A DNA stretch of 64,000 bases from Phenylobacterium sp. (GCF_030679875.1 NZ_JAUXSP010000008.1:1-64000); one strand, 5' to 3'. Counted from the stretch's first letter, positions 1 to 9,004 are shown. Numbers and translations: made by a program. The notes: generated by a model from the sequence alone, not told the origin.

Positions 1-104
1 ATCGCCAGAACACCGCCGCCTGCGTTTCTCTTTCCAATTCAACAATGTCAAAGACCAAAACCGGCTTCCGCCAGCCCCGCCAACCAATCCGTCGGCGGCG
101 AGGA
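1..104 (-). ncRNA. leader of a 16S rRNA operon (partial, runs off left edge)
   Basis: Read on the minus strand, this stretch contains TTTGACATTGTTGAATTGG followed by GGAAAGAGAAACGCAGGCGG. I recognise this as the conserved leader that precedes 16S rRNA in alphaproteobacterial rrn operons. It starts just downstream of a near-consensus promoter (111-139). The 16S gene itself would begin beyond the left edge. No protein can be read leftwards here. The exact transcript start (about 104) is inferred from the promoter. Confidence 0.65.
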
Positions 105-110
105 GCGGCG

Positions 111-139
111 TATCTAGTCGCCACCCCGAAGTGTGTCAA
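111..139 (-). promoter_or_regulatory. strong housekeeping promoter, probably of an rrn operon
   Basis: On the minus strand there is TTGACA (134-139), a 17-base spacer, then TAGATA (111-116). An A-rich stretch with two runs of five A lies just upstream (about 145-165), like an UP element. Position and strength fit an rRNA promoter firing towards the left edge, in front of the leader-like sequence at 1-104. Confidence 0.7.
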
Positions 140-427
140 TCAGCCTTTTTCGACTTTTTGCGACAGCCGCCGAGCCTATCTGCCGGGGTGACGACGGGAT
201 CGCAGAGATTCCCCTGATCGTTCAGGGGAATTTGCTCAATATCCGGGCCGAAGTCGGACTCGGCCGCCTAAAACTATATCGCGGTTCTTTTCGACAGAGG
301 CTTTCGCCACGCCGCGCCCATCGGGCGGGCGGGCGGGCCGCGGCCTGCCTTCCGCAAGGTCGCGCCTTCCGCCTGGTCACCGACCGGTGTTACTCCTGAG
401 CCCAGTCCATAGTTCGGGGGAACGCTC
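140..427. other. intergenic region between rRNA promoter and MFS gene
   Basis: About 290 bases without a convincing gene. An 88-residue open frame on the plus strand (133-399) overlaps the rRNA promoter, has arginine-rich shadow-like composition and no recognisable domain, so it is not called. The only clear structure is the inverted repeat at 208-231. A GGGGGA ribosome-binding sequence lies 7 bases before the MFS start. Confidence 0.6.
208..231. repeat. perfect inverted repeat, 10-base arms
   Basis: ATTCCCCTGA at 208-217 is complemented by TCAGGGGAAT at 222-231, with loop TCGT. It is not followed by a run of T on either strand, and no gene ends into it, so an ordinary intrinsic terminator is unlikely. 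It could be an operator or a structured 5' leader of the MFS gene. Its left arm includes GATTC (207-211), a possible CcrM (GANTC) methylation site. Confidence 0.6.
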
Positions 428-2089
428 ATGGCGCAGGACGCCGCAGACGCTCAGCAGGCTGAGGGCGCCAAGGCGCCCTCCATGCGCACAGTGGTGGTGG
501 CCTCCTCGGCCGGGACCGCCTTCGAGTGGTACGACTTCTTCATCTTCGGGACGCTGGCGACGGTCATCTCGCGGAACTTCTTCGCGGGCCTGAATGAGAC
601 CGCCGGACTGATTGCGGCCCTGGCCCTCTTCGGCGCCGGCTTCGCCTTCCGGCCCCTGGGCGCGCTGATCTTCGGCCGGATGGGCGACCGGGTCGGGCGC
701 AAGGCGGCCTTTCTGATCACCGTCACCCTTATGGGGGGCGCCACGCTGGCCATCGGATTCCTGCCCACCTACGAGCAGGCGGGCCTGATCGGTCCGGCCT
801 TGCTGATCGTGCTGCGCATCCTGCAGGGCCTCGCGCTGGGCGGCGAGTATGGCGGGGCGGCCATCTATGTGGCCGAGCACGCCCCGGACCATCGCCGCGG
901 CGAGTATACGGGCTGGATCCAGACCTCAGCCGCCTTCGGCCTGATCGGCGCCCTGGTGGTCATCCTGGTGACCCGGCGCATCGTCGGCGAGGAAGCCTTC
1001 GCCGACTGGGGCTGGCGCCTGCCCTTCCTGTTGTCGGCGGGTCTGCTGGCCATCTCCATCTTCATGCGGCTGAAGCTCGCCGAAAGCCCGAGCTTTGAGC
1101 GGCTGAAGGCGGCTGGCCAGGAGGCCAAGGCCCCCTTTGCCGAGGCCTTTGGCCAATGGGGCAATCTGAAGCTGGTGCTGCTGGCCCTGTTCGCCTTCAT
1201 GAGCGCCCAAGGCGCGGTCTGGTACACGGCGTTTTTCTACACCCAGATCTTTCTCGAGCGGTTCCTGAAGGTGGCGCCGGCCACGGTGAACACGCTGATG
1301 ATCTGCGCCACCCTGGCCAGCGCGCCGCTCTATGTGATGTTCGCCTGGCTGTCGGATCGCGTGGGCCGGAAATGGGTGATGTGGTTTGGCATGACCCTGG
1401 CCCTGATCGCCTTCTTCCCGGGTTTCAAGGGACTGACCATGGCCGCCAACCCCGCCCTGGCCGAAGCCCAGGCGGCCACGCCGATCCTGGTCATCGCAGA
1501 CCCCGCCGACTGCTCCCTGCAGTTCGATCCCGTGGGCCGGGCGCAGTTCGTCTCGGCCTGCGACATCGCCAAGACCTCCCTGGCCAATGCCGGGGTCTCC
1601 TACGACAATCTGGCCGCGCCGGCGGGCGCCCCGGCGCAGGTGATGGTGGGGGAGACCGTAGTGGCCTCCATCGACGGCGCACAGCTGGCCTCCGAAGACC
1701 TCAAGGCGGCCCGGGCCCAGGTGGACGGGGACATCCGCGCCGCCCTCCTCGCCGCCGGCTACCCTGCCGCAGCCGATCCGGCCAGGACCAACCTTGTGGC
1801 CGTGTTTGGCATCCTGATGATCTTCGTCGTGGCGGCCACGGCCCTCTATGGCCCCATGGCGGCGACCCTGGTGGAGCTTTTCCCGACAAGGGTGCGCTAC
1901 ACGGCCATGTCCCTGCCCTATCATATCGGCACGGGCTGGGTCGGGGGCTTCGTCCCGTTCAGCGCCTTCGCCATCGTGACGGCGACGGGCAATATCTATT
2001 CCGGCCTCTGGTACCCGGTGATCTTCACCGCCATCAGCGTGGTGGTCTGCCTGTTCCTGCCGGAAACCAAGGGCAAGCCCCTGGACTAG
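428..2089 (+). CDS. MFS transporter, metabolite:proton symporter (MHS) family
   Basis: A 553-residue inner-membrane protein of the major facilitator superfamily, probably a proton symporter for an organic acid or similar metabolite. The N-terminus reads SSAGTAFEWYDFFIFG, typical of the MHS group. RMGDRVGRK (around residue 80) is the loop 2-3 signature and LSDRVGRKW (around 310) its second-half copy. The usual family length is about 430-450 residues; the excess is a soluble insert of roughly 115 residues (about 340-460) between transmembrane segments of the second half. The insert carries two cysteines (ADCSL and SACDI) that could form a periplasmic disulfide. The C-terminus LPETKGKPLD is typical of sugar/metabolite MFS proteins. 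It ends tail to tail with the next gene, sharing CTAG. The substrate cannot be read from sequence. Confidence 0.9.
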   Translation: MAQDAADAQQAEGAKAPSMRTVVVASSAGTAFEWYDFFIFGTLATVISRNFFAGLNETAGLIAALALFGAGFAFRPLGALIFGRMGDRVGRKAAFLITVTLMGGATLAIGFLPTYEQAGLIGPALLIVLRILQGLALGGEYGGAAIYVAEHAPDHRRGEYTGWIQTSAAFGLIGALVVILVTRRIVGEEAFADWGWRLPFLLSAGLLAISIFMRLKLAESPSFERLKAAGQEAKAPFAEAFGQWGNLKLVLLALFAFMSAQGAVWYTAFFYTQIFLERFLKVAPATVNTLMICATLASAPLYVMFAWLSDRVGRKWVMWFGMTLALIAFFPGFKGLTMAANPALAEAQAATPILVIADPADCSLQFDPVGRAQFVSACDIAKTSLANAGVSYDNLAAPAGAPAQVMVGETVVASIDGAQLASEDLKAARAQVDGDIRAALLAAGYPAAADPARTNLVAVFGILMIFVVAATALYGPMAATLVELFPTRVRYTAMSLPYHIGTGWVGGFVPFSAFAIVTATGNIYSGLWYPVIFTAISVVVCLFLPETKGKPLD

Positions 2090-2982
2090 ACCTCCGGCGC
2101 GGCCAGCATCACCTCGACGGCAACGCCGGATTCGGCATAGGCGCGCAGATCGCTGGCGTCAGGCAGGGCGGTGATCAGACTGACCACCTTCAGCCCCTGG
2201 CGCGCCAGGTCGATCAGGTGATCGGAGGTCGCGGCCTCGACGGTCACCCGCTCGGCGTCACGGCGGGCCATCCCAACGATCTCGGGGTCGGCGTCGTTGG
2301 GGATCACCAGCACATCGGCGCTCGCCAGGGCGCGGCTGGCCCGCAGGGTGATCAGGTCCGCCGGTCCCCGCCCGGCGACGAACTGCAGCCGCCCCGGCTG
2401 GGGGGCGTCTTCTGAGAGCGCCTTGCGCAGCAGGGCCTCGGCGGCCTCCATATTGCCGGCCATGGCGGCGTCGGCCGCCGGCCCCTCCAGGGCCTGGCGC
2501 AGAAAGGCGCGGCGGCGCGGCAATTCCGGCAGGGCCTCGCGCACCTCATCCTGCATCGTTCGGAACAGGGCGGCGATCCGTCCTGTCCCCTCGGGAATCC
2601 GCGTCTCGATTGTGTTGCGCAGCAGGGTCGCCAGCATCGGCGAGGCGCCGCCAGTGCCCACCGCGGCGACCACCTCGCCCCGATCGATCACGGCAGGCGT
2701 GGTGAAGTCGCACATGGGGGGGCGGTCGACCACATTGACCGGAACCCGGGCCGCCCGGGCCGCCGTCGCCGCCGCCTGGACGAACAGGTCGTCCGAACTG
2801 GCGATGAAGACCAGGCTGGCGCCTGCATAGGTGGCCGGCAGATAGGCCTGGGCGTCAGCGACCCGCACGAGGCGGGCCGGCGAGCCGCTGAACAGCCGGG
2901 CCTTGGCCTCGGCGCCCTCGCCGGACCCGGCGATGACGATCTTGGCGCCGGCCAGGGGGAAAAAGGCGGGAAAGGCGTCCAA
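2086..2982 (-). CDS. siroheme synthase-like protein: precorrin-2 dehydrogenase with a truncated methyltransferase tail
   Basis: The first 200 or so residues match the CysG-B/Met8 module that oxidises precorrin-2 and can insert iron into sirohydrochlorin. A Rossmann glycine motif lies near residue 17 (IVIAGSGEGAEAKA), then VNVVDRPPMCDFTTPAVIDRG and AVGTGGASPMLATLLR. Residues about 205-298 begin like the CysG-A uroporphyrinogen methyltransferase (FVAGRGPADLITLRASRAL), but the protein stops after about 90 residues where about 240 are expected. The methyltransferase activity is therefore almost certainly absent, and a separate SUMT would be needed. It is the last gene of a minus-strand operon with a cytochrome c and an MliC-like lipoprotein. 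Assimilatory sulfite/nitrite reduction is the likely use of siroheme. Confidence 0.85.
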   Translation of the reverse strand: MDAFPAFFPLAGAKIVIAGSGEGAEAKARLFSGSPARLVRVADAQAYLPATYAGASLVFIASSDDLFVQAAATAARAARVPVNVVDRPPMCDFTTPAVIDRGEVVAAVGTGGASPMLATLLRNTIETRIPEGTGRIAALFRTMQDEVREALPELPRRRAFLRQALEGPAADAAMAGNMEAAEALLRKALSEDAPQPGRLQFVAGRGPADLITLRASRALASADVLVIPNDADPEIVGMARRDAERVTVEAATSDHLIDLARQGLKVVSLITALPDASDLRAYAESGVAVEVMLAAPEV

Positions 2983-2994
2983 GGTCCTGCTCCT

Positions 2995-3366
2995 TCAGCC
3001 GGTGACGCAGCCGCGATAGGGCGCCCCGACCGCGCCGTCCAGGCTGGCCTCGACGCCCTTGGTCGTCAGTTCGACCCCGCCGGCAGAAAAGCGCGCGCCG
3101 GACCCAGAGGGGGCGTGCGGCAGACGGTAGGACCTGCCGCCGGCCTGGACCACCGCATGCTCGCCCGACAGGGCGTAGGCGGCGACGAACCGCTTCCCCT
3201 CGCGACAGGCATAGGTCATCGGCGCGTCCGTGGCGTCCTCCGGCGCGGGACCGGCACGCATCGGCGTCGAGAAGGCGGCGGGCGCGCTCGGCCCCACCGT
3301 CGTGCAGCCGGCCAGGGCCGCGGCGGCGAGGACGAGTCCCAGGCCAGCCCGGAGGTTCCAGGTCAT
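2995..3366 (-). CDS. MliC-like lipoprotein (putative C-type lysozyme inhibitor)
   Basis: A 123-residue exported lipoprotein. The signal peptide ends in the lipobox LAGC at about residues 18-21, so the mature protein would be acylated on Cys. The remainder has the pattern of the MliC/PliC fold: a YACREGKRFVAAY strand, then a GGRSYRLPHAPSGSGARF block, then a TTKGVEASL strand and a terminal Cys that may pair with the YAC cysteine. The known role of the family is to bind and inhibit C-type lysozyme in the periplasm. Its ATG overlaps the stop of the upstream cytochrome gene (ATGA), so the two are translationally coupled. Family assignment is by motif only. Confidence 0.65.
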   Translation of the reverse strand: MTWNLRAGLGLVLAAAALAGCTTVGPSAPAAFSTPMRAGPAPEDATDAPMTYACREGKRFVAAYALSGEHAVVQAGGRSYRLPHAPSGSGARFSAGGVELTTKGVEASLDGAVGAPYRGCVTG

Positions 3367-3755
3367 TTGAGCGTCTTCATATAGGCCACGATGGCGGCGC
3401 GATTATTGGCGTCAGGCACGGCGACCATCATGCGCGTGCCAGGCGCGAAGGCCATCGGCTTCGCCAGATAGGCGTCCAGGGCGGCGTCGGTCCAGGTCCC
3501 GCCCTTGGCCTTCAGGCCTGTGGAATAGGCGTAGTCGCTGCGGCCAGCGATGGGCGCGCCCGCCACGCCCGTCAGGGTGGGGCCAGCCGGCGTGCTCTTT
3601 TCGCCATGGCAGGTCTTACACTGCATATTGAACAGTCTGACGCCGAGGGACGACGCCGGGGCCTGGGCGAGGGCGAACCCTGGCGCCGCCGCCAGGACGA
3701 GGCCGGCCAGCAGCGCCGGCAGGCGGAGAGAAGGGGCGCGGACCGATGGGGTCAT
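3363..3755 (-). CDS. small periplasmic class I cytochrome c
   Basis: A 130-residue monohaem cytochrome. A cleavable signal peptide (LPALLAGLVLAAAPGFALAQA) is followed by the haem-binding motif CKTCH near residue 44. A distal methionine ligand is probably in the segment AFAPGTRMMVAV. It ends with the helix NRAAIVAYMKTLK typical of class I c-type cytochromes. It is divergently transcribed from the IorAB-type molybdenum hydroxylase (3917-6613), whose large subunit appears Tat-exported, so it may be the periplasmic electron acceptor of that enzyme; this is inference from position. First gene of the three-gene minus-strand operon. Confidence 0.85.
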   Translation of the reverse strand: MTPSVRAPSLRLPALLAGLVLAAAPGFALAQAPASSLGVRLFNMQCKTCHGEKSTPAGPTLTGVAGAPIAGRSDYAYSTGLKAKGGTWTDAALDAYLAKPMAFAPGTRMMVAVPDANNRAAIVAYMKTLK

Positions 3756-3916
3756 GAGGGTCTCCAGAAACGGGGCCGATCACGGCGTCGAATTTTCAGG
3801 TAGCGCAGTTAGGTCACAGGCGCACCATGCTGGCGCCGCCCGGCCTGGTCAGGGCTTACCCTGCCCGCTAAGCGGCGTTAAGATCATGCTCAAGCTCCGC
3901 AACGCTGAGGATCGTC

Positions 3917-4393
3917 ATGGCCATCACCCTCGATGTGAATGGGAAACAGCTTACGGTGGAGGCGACCGACGACACGCCGCTATTGTGGGTCCTGCGCGAT
4001 GAACTGGGCCTGACTGGCACAAAATATGGCTGCGGAGTCGCTCAGTGCGGCGCCTGCACCGTCCTGGCCGACGGCGCGCCTATCCGGTCCTGCCTGACGC
4101 CGGTGTCCGCGCTCGGCGCCGCGAAGATCACCACCATCGAGGGGCTGGGGGGCGAGCACCCCCTGCAGGAGGCCTGGGTCGCGCTGGACGTGCCACAGTG
4201 CGGCTACTGCCAGTCGGGCCAAATCATGTCGGCCGCCGCCCTGCTGGCCCAGTCGCCAAAACCGACCGATGCGGAGATCGACGGGGCGATGGCCGGCAAT
4301 ATCTGTCGCTGCGGCGCCTATCAGCGCATCCACGCGGCGATCAAGGCGGCGTCCGGCCAGACGCCCGCCGCCGCGCCCCAGACTGACGCCTGA
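3917..4393 (+). CDS. [2Fe-2S] small subunit of a molybdenum hydroxylase (IorA/CoxS type)
   Basis: A 158-residue iron-sulfur subunit of the xanthine oxidase family. Residues 1-75 form a plant-ferredoxin-like domain with the first cluster motif [11 protein letters not shown]...C. The C-terminal four-helix domain carries the second cluster motif CGYCQSGQ...CRCGAY. It passes electrons from the molybdenum centre of the large subunit encoded 9 bases downstream. No separate FAD subunit gene is present, as in isoquinoline 1-oxidoreductase. It has no export signal of its own, so it would be exported with the Tat-bearing large subunit. A GAGG ribosome site lies 7-8 bases before the ATG. Confidence 0.92.
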   Translation: MAITLDVNGKQLTVEATDDTPLLWVLRDELGLTGTKYGCGVAQCGACTVLADGAPIRSCLTPVSALGAAKITTIEGLGGEHPLQEAWVALDVPQCGYCQSGQIMSAAALLAQSPKPTDAEIDGAMAGNICRCGAYQRIHAAIKAASGQTPAAAPQTDA

Positions 4394-4402
4394 CCGGACG
4401 GG

Positions 4403-6613
4403 ATGAGAGCCATGAACGCACTATTTCCCCGCCGCGCCGCCAATACCGGTGAGGGCCTTTCGCGGCGCCAGCTGATCATCACCGCCACCGCCGTCGGCGG
4501 CGCGCTCATGGTCGGCTGTTCGCCCACCGATCTCCTGGCGGCCGGGGCCGAGAGCGAGACCGGCCCGTTCGGCGCCTTCGTCAAGATCGCCCCGGACGGC
4601 GCAGTCACCCTGGTCTGCAAGCACATCGAATTTGGCCAGGGGAGTCATGCGGGCCTGGCGGCCATCGTCGCCGAGGAGCTGGACGCCGACTGGAGCAAGG
4701 TCGGATGGGAGCATGCCCCGGCCAACGCCAAGCTCTACGCCAATGGCGCCCTGGGCGCGCAGCTCACCGGCGGATCGACGGCGATCAACAATTCCTGGGA
4801 GCAGTTGCGAAAGGCCGGGGCCGCGGCCAGGGCCATGCTCGTCCAGGCCGCGGCGAACCGCTGGGGCGTGGCCGCGGCTGAAATCAGCGTCAAGGACAGT
4901 GTGGTCAGCCACGCCGCCTCGGGCCAGTCCGCCGACTTCGCCGCCCTGCTGGCCGATGCGGCCAAGGTCACCCCGCCCGCCGAACCGGTCCTGAAGGACC
5001 CGGCCCTGTTCACCCTGATCGGCACGGACCGGGTGCGGCGCAAGGACAGCCTGGCCAAGAGCACCGGCCAGACCCGCTTCACCATGGATGTGCAGGCCGA
5101 CAACCTGCTGGTGGCCATGGTCGCCCATCCGCCCCGCTTCGGCGCCAAGGTGGCGAGCTTTGACGCCGCTGCGGCCAGGGCCGTGGCTGGCGTGGTCGAG
5201 GTCTATGAAATCCCCACCGGCGTCGCCGTGGTGGCCGACAATACCTGGGCGGCCAAGCAGGGCCGCGACGCGCTCAGCGTCACCTGGGATGAGTCCAAGG
5301 CCGAGACGCGCAGCTCCGCCGACATCGCCGCCCGCTTCCGCGACCTGGCCGACGGTTCGGCGGCCCTGGAAAAGGGTGAGGAATGGCAGGGCTTCGAGAC
5401 CAAGGGGGATGTGTCGGGCCAGCCGGGCGGCCAGGCCCTGGAAGTCGCCTATGACTTCCCCTACCTGGCCCACGCCGCCATGGAGCCGATGAACTGTGTG
5501 GCCCAGGTAGAGGGCAACAAGGCCAGGCTTACCTTCGCTTCTCAGGCCCCGACCCTGGACCAGCTCAACGTGGCCAAGATCCTCGCCAACCTGCCCGGCG
5601 CCATCGAGATCGAGACCCTGCCGGCCGGCGGCTCATTCGGCCGTCGGGCCAACTTCCAGTCCGACTTCGTGGTGGAATGCGTCCAGATCGCCCGCAAGGT
5701 GGGCGGAAACCGGCCCGTGAAGCTGATCTGGACCCGTGAGGACGACATGGCGGCGGGCTATTACCGCCCCCTGGTCCACCACCGGGTGCGAGTGACCACC
5801 GACGCCGACGGCTATCCCAGCGCCTGGACCCACCGCATTGTCACCCAGTCCATCATGAAGGGCGCGCCCTTCGGCGGCGGCGGCGTCGACGAGACCGCGG
5901 TCGAAGGGGCCAAGGGCTCTCCCTATCTGGCGGCCACACCCCATGTGGACGCCCAACTTCTGACCCCTGATATCGGCGTGCCGGTGCTGTGGTGGCGCTC
6001 GGTGGGGGCGACCCACACCGCCTATGTGATGGAGCACACTATCGACCAGTTGGCCCGCCGGGCCGGCCAGGACCCGGTGGCCTATCGTCGGGCTCTCTAT
6101 GAAAAGGCCGGCGCCAAGCGGCATCTGGCGGTCCTCGACCTGGCGGTGAAAAAGTCCGGCTGGGGCACGCCGGCGCCCGAGGGCTGGACCCGCGGCGTGG
6201 CCGTGCATGAGAGCTTCGGCTCCGTGGTCGCCCAGGTGGCCGAGGTGAAGATGGAGAATGGGGAGCCCAAGGTCGGCCGGGTGGTCACCGCCATCGACTG
6301 CGGCACGGCCATCTCGCCCGACCAGATCGCCGCCCAGATGGAAGGCGGGACCTGCTACGGCCTCTCAGCCACCCTCTATGGCCAGGTGACGCTGACCGAA
6401 GGCCGCGTGGACCAGACCAATTTCGACACCTACCGCGTGCTGCGCCATGGCGAAGCCCCGCAGGTCGAAACCCACATCGTCCCCCAACCGGCCGGAACCC
6501 ACCCCACCGGCGTCGGCGAACCCGGCACCCCGGTGATCGGCCCGGCCGTGGCCAATGCGCTGCTGGCGCTGACCGGCGAGGCGATTACGGCTCAGCCGTT
6601 TGTGAGGGTTTAG
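4403..6613 (+). CDS. molybdopterin-binding subunit of a xanthine dehydrogenase-family oxidoreductase (IorB type)
   Basis: A 736-residue catalytic subunit. A twin-arginine signal ([14 protein letters not shown]) near residue 20 predicts Tat export to the periplasm. The body matches the IorB/aldehyde oxidoreductase type: [17 protein letters not shown], the substrate/cofactor segment [14 protein letters not shown], and the active-site glutamate motif [18 protein letters not shown] near the C-terminus. It is expected to hydroxylate an N-heterocycle or oxidise an aldehyde with water as oxygen donor; the substrate is not predictable. A second in-frame ATG at 4412 is better spaced from the GAGAG sequence and could be the true start. 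The end overlaps the convergent mocA by 29 bases. Cofactor synthesis genes follow directly. Confidence 0.92.
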   Translation: MRAMNALFPRRAANTGEGLSRRQLIITATAVGGALMVGCSPTDLLAAGAESETGPFGAFVKIAPDGAVTLVCKHIEFGQGSHAGLAAIVAEELDADWSKVGWEHAPANAKLYANGALGAQLTGGSTAINNSWEQLRKAGAAARAMLVQAAANRWGVAAAEISVKDSVVSHAASGQSADFAALLADAAKVTPPAEPVLKDPALFTLIGTDRVRRKDSLAKSTGQTRFTMDVQADNLLVAMVAHPPRFGAKVASFDAAAARAVAGVVEVYEIPTGVAVVADNTWAAKQGRDALSVTWDESKAETRSSADIAARFRDLADGSAALEKGEEWQGFETKGDVSGQPGGQALEVAYDFPYLAHAAMEPMNCVAQVEGNKARLTFASQAPTLDQLNVAKILANLPGAIEIETLPAGGSFGRRANFQSDFVVECVQIARKVGGNRPVKLIWTREDDMAAGYYRPLVHHRVRVTTDADGYPSAWTHRIVTQSIMKGAPFGGGGVDETAVEGAKGSPYLAATPHVDAQLLTPDIGVPVLWWRSVGATHTAYVMEHTIDQLARRAGQDPVAYRRALYEKAGAKRHLAVLDLAVKKSGWGTPAPEGWTRGVAVHESFGSVVAQVAEVKMENGEPKVGRVVTAIDCGTAISPDQIAAQMEGGTCYGLSATLYGQVTLTEGRVDQTNFDTYRVLRHGEAPQVETHIVPQPAGTHPTGVGEPGTPVIGPAVANALLALTGEAITAQPFVRV

Positions 6614-7235
6614 GTCGCGCCCCCAAGTCCTCGGGCCGGTCGATGTCGAACAGGACGCCCACGTCGTCGGTCTCTATGAGAGCCAGGCGTGAGCCGAGGC
6701 CCGCCAGCGCCGCCCGGGCGCCTTCGTCACCGGCGGCCTGACGCAGGTAATCGAAGAGCTCGGTCCCGAACAGCACCGGGTGGCCTCGGCGGCCGCCGCA
6801 GACAGGGGCCGCCGCCGCCGCGCCGTCTTCCACGGCCTCGATCAGGCGCGGGAGGATCGCGGGCGGAATCCTTGGCATGTCACCCAGAAAAACGAAGGCG
6901 CCGGCCGCGTCCGCCGGCAGCGCCGCAGCCCCGGCCCGCAGGGAGGCGCCCATGCCCTCGGCGTGGTCGGCGGCGTGGATGGTCTGCAGGCGATCACGCT
7001 GACCTTGGCGTTCGGCGAAGGCGCTTGCGACCGCCGCCACCTCGTCGGCCTCTGAGCCCGTCACCAGGATGATGGTCGAAGCCGGGCTGGCGAAGGCTGT
7101 GGCCAGCGCGGCCTCGACCAGCACCCCGCCCTCGAAAGCCGCCAGCAGCTTGCGACCCCCGAACCGGCGGCCGGCGCCTGCGGCCAGGACAATGGCGCTC
7201 CAGGTCGCCTGATTGTTCTCCGCCCCTGTCGTCAC
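6585..7235 (-). CDS. mocA: molybdenum cofactor cytidylyltransferase-like NTP transferase
   Basis: A MobA-like nucleotidyltransferase. It begins with the nucleotide-binding loop [19 protein letters not shown] and has the metal-binding aspartate motif [10 protein letters not shown] and the late motif [10 protein letters not shown]. In E. coli, MocA makes the molybdopterin cytosine dinucleotide form used by xanthine oxidase-family enzymes, which fits the IorAB genes next door. I place the start at the GTG (7235) preceded by a GAGG; an upstream ATG at 7268 would add 11 residues and overlap the ATG of moaA in one CATG. Divergent from moaA, convergent with the hydroxylase gene. Confidence 0.8.
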   Translation of the reverse strand: MTTGAENNQATWSAIVLAAGAGRRFGGRKLLAAFEGGVLVEAALATAFASPASTIILVTGSEADEVAAVASAFAERQGQRDRLQTIHAADHAEGMGASLRAGAAALPADAAGAFVFLGDMPRIPPAILPRLIEAVEDGAAAAAPVCGGRRGHPVLFGTELFDYLRQAAGDEGARAALAGLGSRLALIETDDVGVLFDIDRPEDLGARPKPSQTAEP

Positions 7236-7266
7236 GCGCCCGCCTCGCCTATGTTGGTCGGACGCC

Positions 7267-8307
7267 ATGACGCCTTACGACGCCCCCCTTGCGCAAGCTC
7301 CGGCCACCAGCGCCCCGCCGCTGATCGACGGCTTTGGCCGGACCGTGACCTATCTGCGGGTCTCGGTCACCGATCGCTGCGACCTGCGCTGCGTCTATTG
7401 CATGGCCGAGCACATGGTCTTCCTGCCCAAGAAGGACCTGCTGACGCTCGAGGAACTCGACCGGGTCAGTTCGGCCTTCATCGCGCTCGGGGTGCGCAAG
7501 CTGCGGATCACCGGCGGCGAGCCCCTGGTCCGTAAAGGGGTGATGAGCCTGATCGAGGGCCTGTCACGCCATCTGAAGTCCGGGGCGCTGGATGAGCTGA
7601 CCCTGACCACAAATGGCACCCGTCTGGCCGAGTTCGCCGAACCCCTGGCCGCGGCGGGCGTGCGGCGGATCAACGTCTCCATCGACACCCGCAAGCCCGA
7701 CCTGTTCCGCCGCCTGACCCGGGGCGGGGACGTGGCCAAGGTGCTGGCCGGGATCAAGGCCGCGCAGGCCGCCGGCATCGCCGTCAAGATCAACGCCGTA
7801 GCCCTGGCCAAGGATAACGCCGATGAGCTGCCCGACCTGATCGCCTGGGCGCACGGCGAGGGCATGGACGCCACCCTGATCGAGACCATGCCGCTGGGCG
7901 AAATCGAGGAAGATCGCACCGACCAGTTCCTGTCCCTGGCCAAGGTCCGCCAGGAGCTGGAGAGCTTCTGGACCCTGGAGGACATCCCACTGTCCACCGG
8001 CGGGCCGGCCCGCTACGTCCGGGTGGCCGAGACCGGCGGACGGCTGGGCTTCATCACCCCGATGACCCACAATTTCTGCGAGGGCTGCAATCGGGTGCGC
8101 CTGACCTGCACCGGCACCCTGCACACCTGTTTGGGCCAGGAAGACGCCAGCGACCTGCGGGCCGTCATGCGGGCCGGCGCCGATGACGCCCGCCTGATCG
8201 AGACCATTCGATTGGCGGTGGACGGCAAGCCCAAGGGCCACGACTTCAAGATCGAGCGGTCCGCCGCCCCGGCGCTGGCCCGTCACATGTCGACCACCGG
8301 AGGCTGA
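7267..8307 (+). CDS. moaA: GTP 3',8-cyclase, first step of molybdopterin synthesis
   Basis: A radical SAM enzyme that converts GTP to the 3',8-cyclised intermediate used by MoaC to make cyclic pyranopterin monophosphate. The SAM cluster motif is C38-x3-C42-x2-C45 (RCDLRCVYC). The second substrate-binding cluster is in [11 protein letters not shown]. The protein ends with the expected Gly-Gly (HMSTTGG) that inserts into the active site. I choose ATG 7267 rather than the in-frame start at 7213 because homology begins shortly after, and the longer form would overlap mocA. First gene of the moaA-D-E-B-C-moeA operon. Confidence 0.95.
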   Translation: MTPYDAPLAQAPATSAPPLIDGFGRTVTYLRVSVTDRCDLRCVYCMAEHMVFLPKKDLLTLEELDRVSSAFIALGVRKLRITGGEPLVRKGVMSLIEGLSRHLKSGALDELTLTTNGTRLAEFAEPLAAAGVRRINVSIDTRKPDLFRRLTRGGDVAKVLAGIKAAQAAGIAVKINAVALAKDNADELPDLIAWAHGEGMDATLIETMPLGEIEEDRTDQFLSLAKVRQELESFWTLEDIPLSTGGPARYVRVAETGGRLGFITPMTHNFCEGCNRVRLTCTGTLHTCLGQEDASDLRAVMRAGADDARLIETIRLAVDGKPKGHDFKIERSAAPALARHMSTTGG

Positions 8308-8311
8308 GCCC

Positions 8312-8557
8312 ATGGCCCGGGTCCTGCTATTTGGTCGTCTGAGCGACATCGCGGGCTGGCGGGAGAAGACCCTGGACCCGTCGCCGACGCGCCTTTCGGA
8401 TTTGCGCGCCCAGCTGGCGGCCGAGGACGCCGCCCTGGGCGAGGCCTTGGCCGCGCCAGGCGTCCAGGTCGCGCTCGACCAGGTGCTGGTTCGCGGCGAT
8501 GCGACGCTTTCCACGCGCTCAGAGGTCGCCTTCCTGCCGCCGATGAGCGGGGGCTAG
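8312..8557 (+). CDS. moaD: molybdopterin synthase sulfur-carrier subunit
   Basis: An 81-residue ubiquitin-like protein starting MARVLLFGRLSDIAGW and ending in the required Gly-Gly (LPPMSGG), where sulfur is carried as a thiocarboxylate. It pairs with MoaE, whose gene follows 3 bases later. GGAGG lies 8 bases before the ATG, inside the end of moaA. No moeB-like adenylyltransferase gene is seen in the window; it must be encoded elsewhere. Confidence 0.93.
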   Translation: MARVLLFGRLSDIAGWREKTLDPSPTRLSDLRAQLAAEDAALGEALAAPGVQVALDQVLVRGDATLSTRSEVAFLPPMSGG

Positions 8558-8560
8558 GGT

Positions 8561-9004
8561 ATGATGATCAGCCTCACCGAACAGGGCTTCGACCCCGGGC
8601 CTTTGCTTTCCGGCTTCTGCTGCGGGCGGGCCGAGACCGGCGCGGTGGCCAGCTTCACGGGCCTGGCCCGGGGCGAGGGCGGCGCGACGAAGGTCCTGGA
8701 ACTGGAGGCCTATCCCGGCTTCACCGAGGCTCAGATCGGCGCCATCGCCGAGGCGGCCAAGGCCCGGTTTGAGCTGCACGACCTGATGATCGTCCATCGC
8801 ATCGGGAAGATCGCGCCGGGCGAACCCATCGTCTTCGTCGCCACCGCCGCAGCCCACCGCCGCGCGGCTTTCGAGGCCTGCGACTACCTGATGGACTATC
8901 TGAAGAGCCGCGCCCCCTTCTGGAAGAAGGAACATGGCCCGGACGGCGCCCGCTGGATCGAGCCCCGGGACGAGGACCACGCGGACATAGCCCGCTGGGC
9001 CTGA
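8561..9004 (+). CDS. moaE: molybdopterin synthase catalytic subunit
   Basis: A 147-residue large subunit of molybdopterin synthase, which places two sulfurs from MoaD onto precursor Z. Diagnostic motifs are SFTGLARG near residue 32, VHRIGKIAPGEPIVFVA with the conserved lysine, and WKKEHGPDGARWIE with the catalytic Lys pair. Length is as expected. It lies directly behind moaD in the operon. Confidence 0.95.
   Translation: MMISLTEQGFDPGPLLSGFCCGRAETGAVASFTGLARGEGGATKVLELEAYPGFTEAQIGAIAEAAKARFELHDLMIVHRIGKIAPGEPIVFVATAAAHRRAAFEACDYLMDYLKSRAPFWKKEHGPDGARWIEPRDEDHADIARWA

Noticed and set aside
133..399. 88-residue plus-strand open frame at the left edge
   Set aside because: It overlaps the rRNA promoter, has no ribosome site or domain, and its second half is Arg/Ala-rich as expected for non-coding GC-rich sequence.
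4091..4104. TGACGCCGGTGTCC as a fourth copy of the shared operator
   Set aside because: It has two mismatches in the right arm and lies inside the IorA-type coding sequence.
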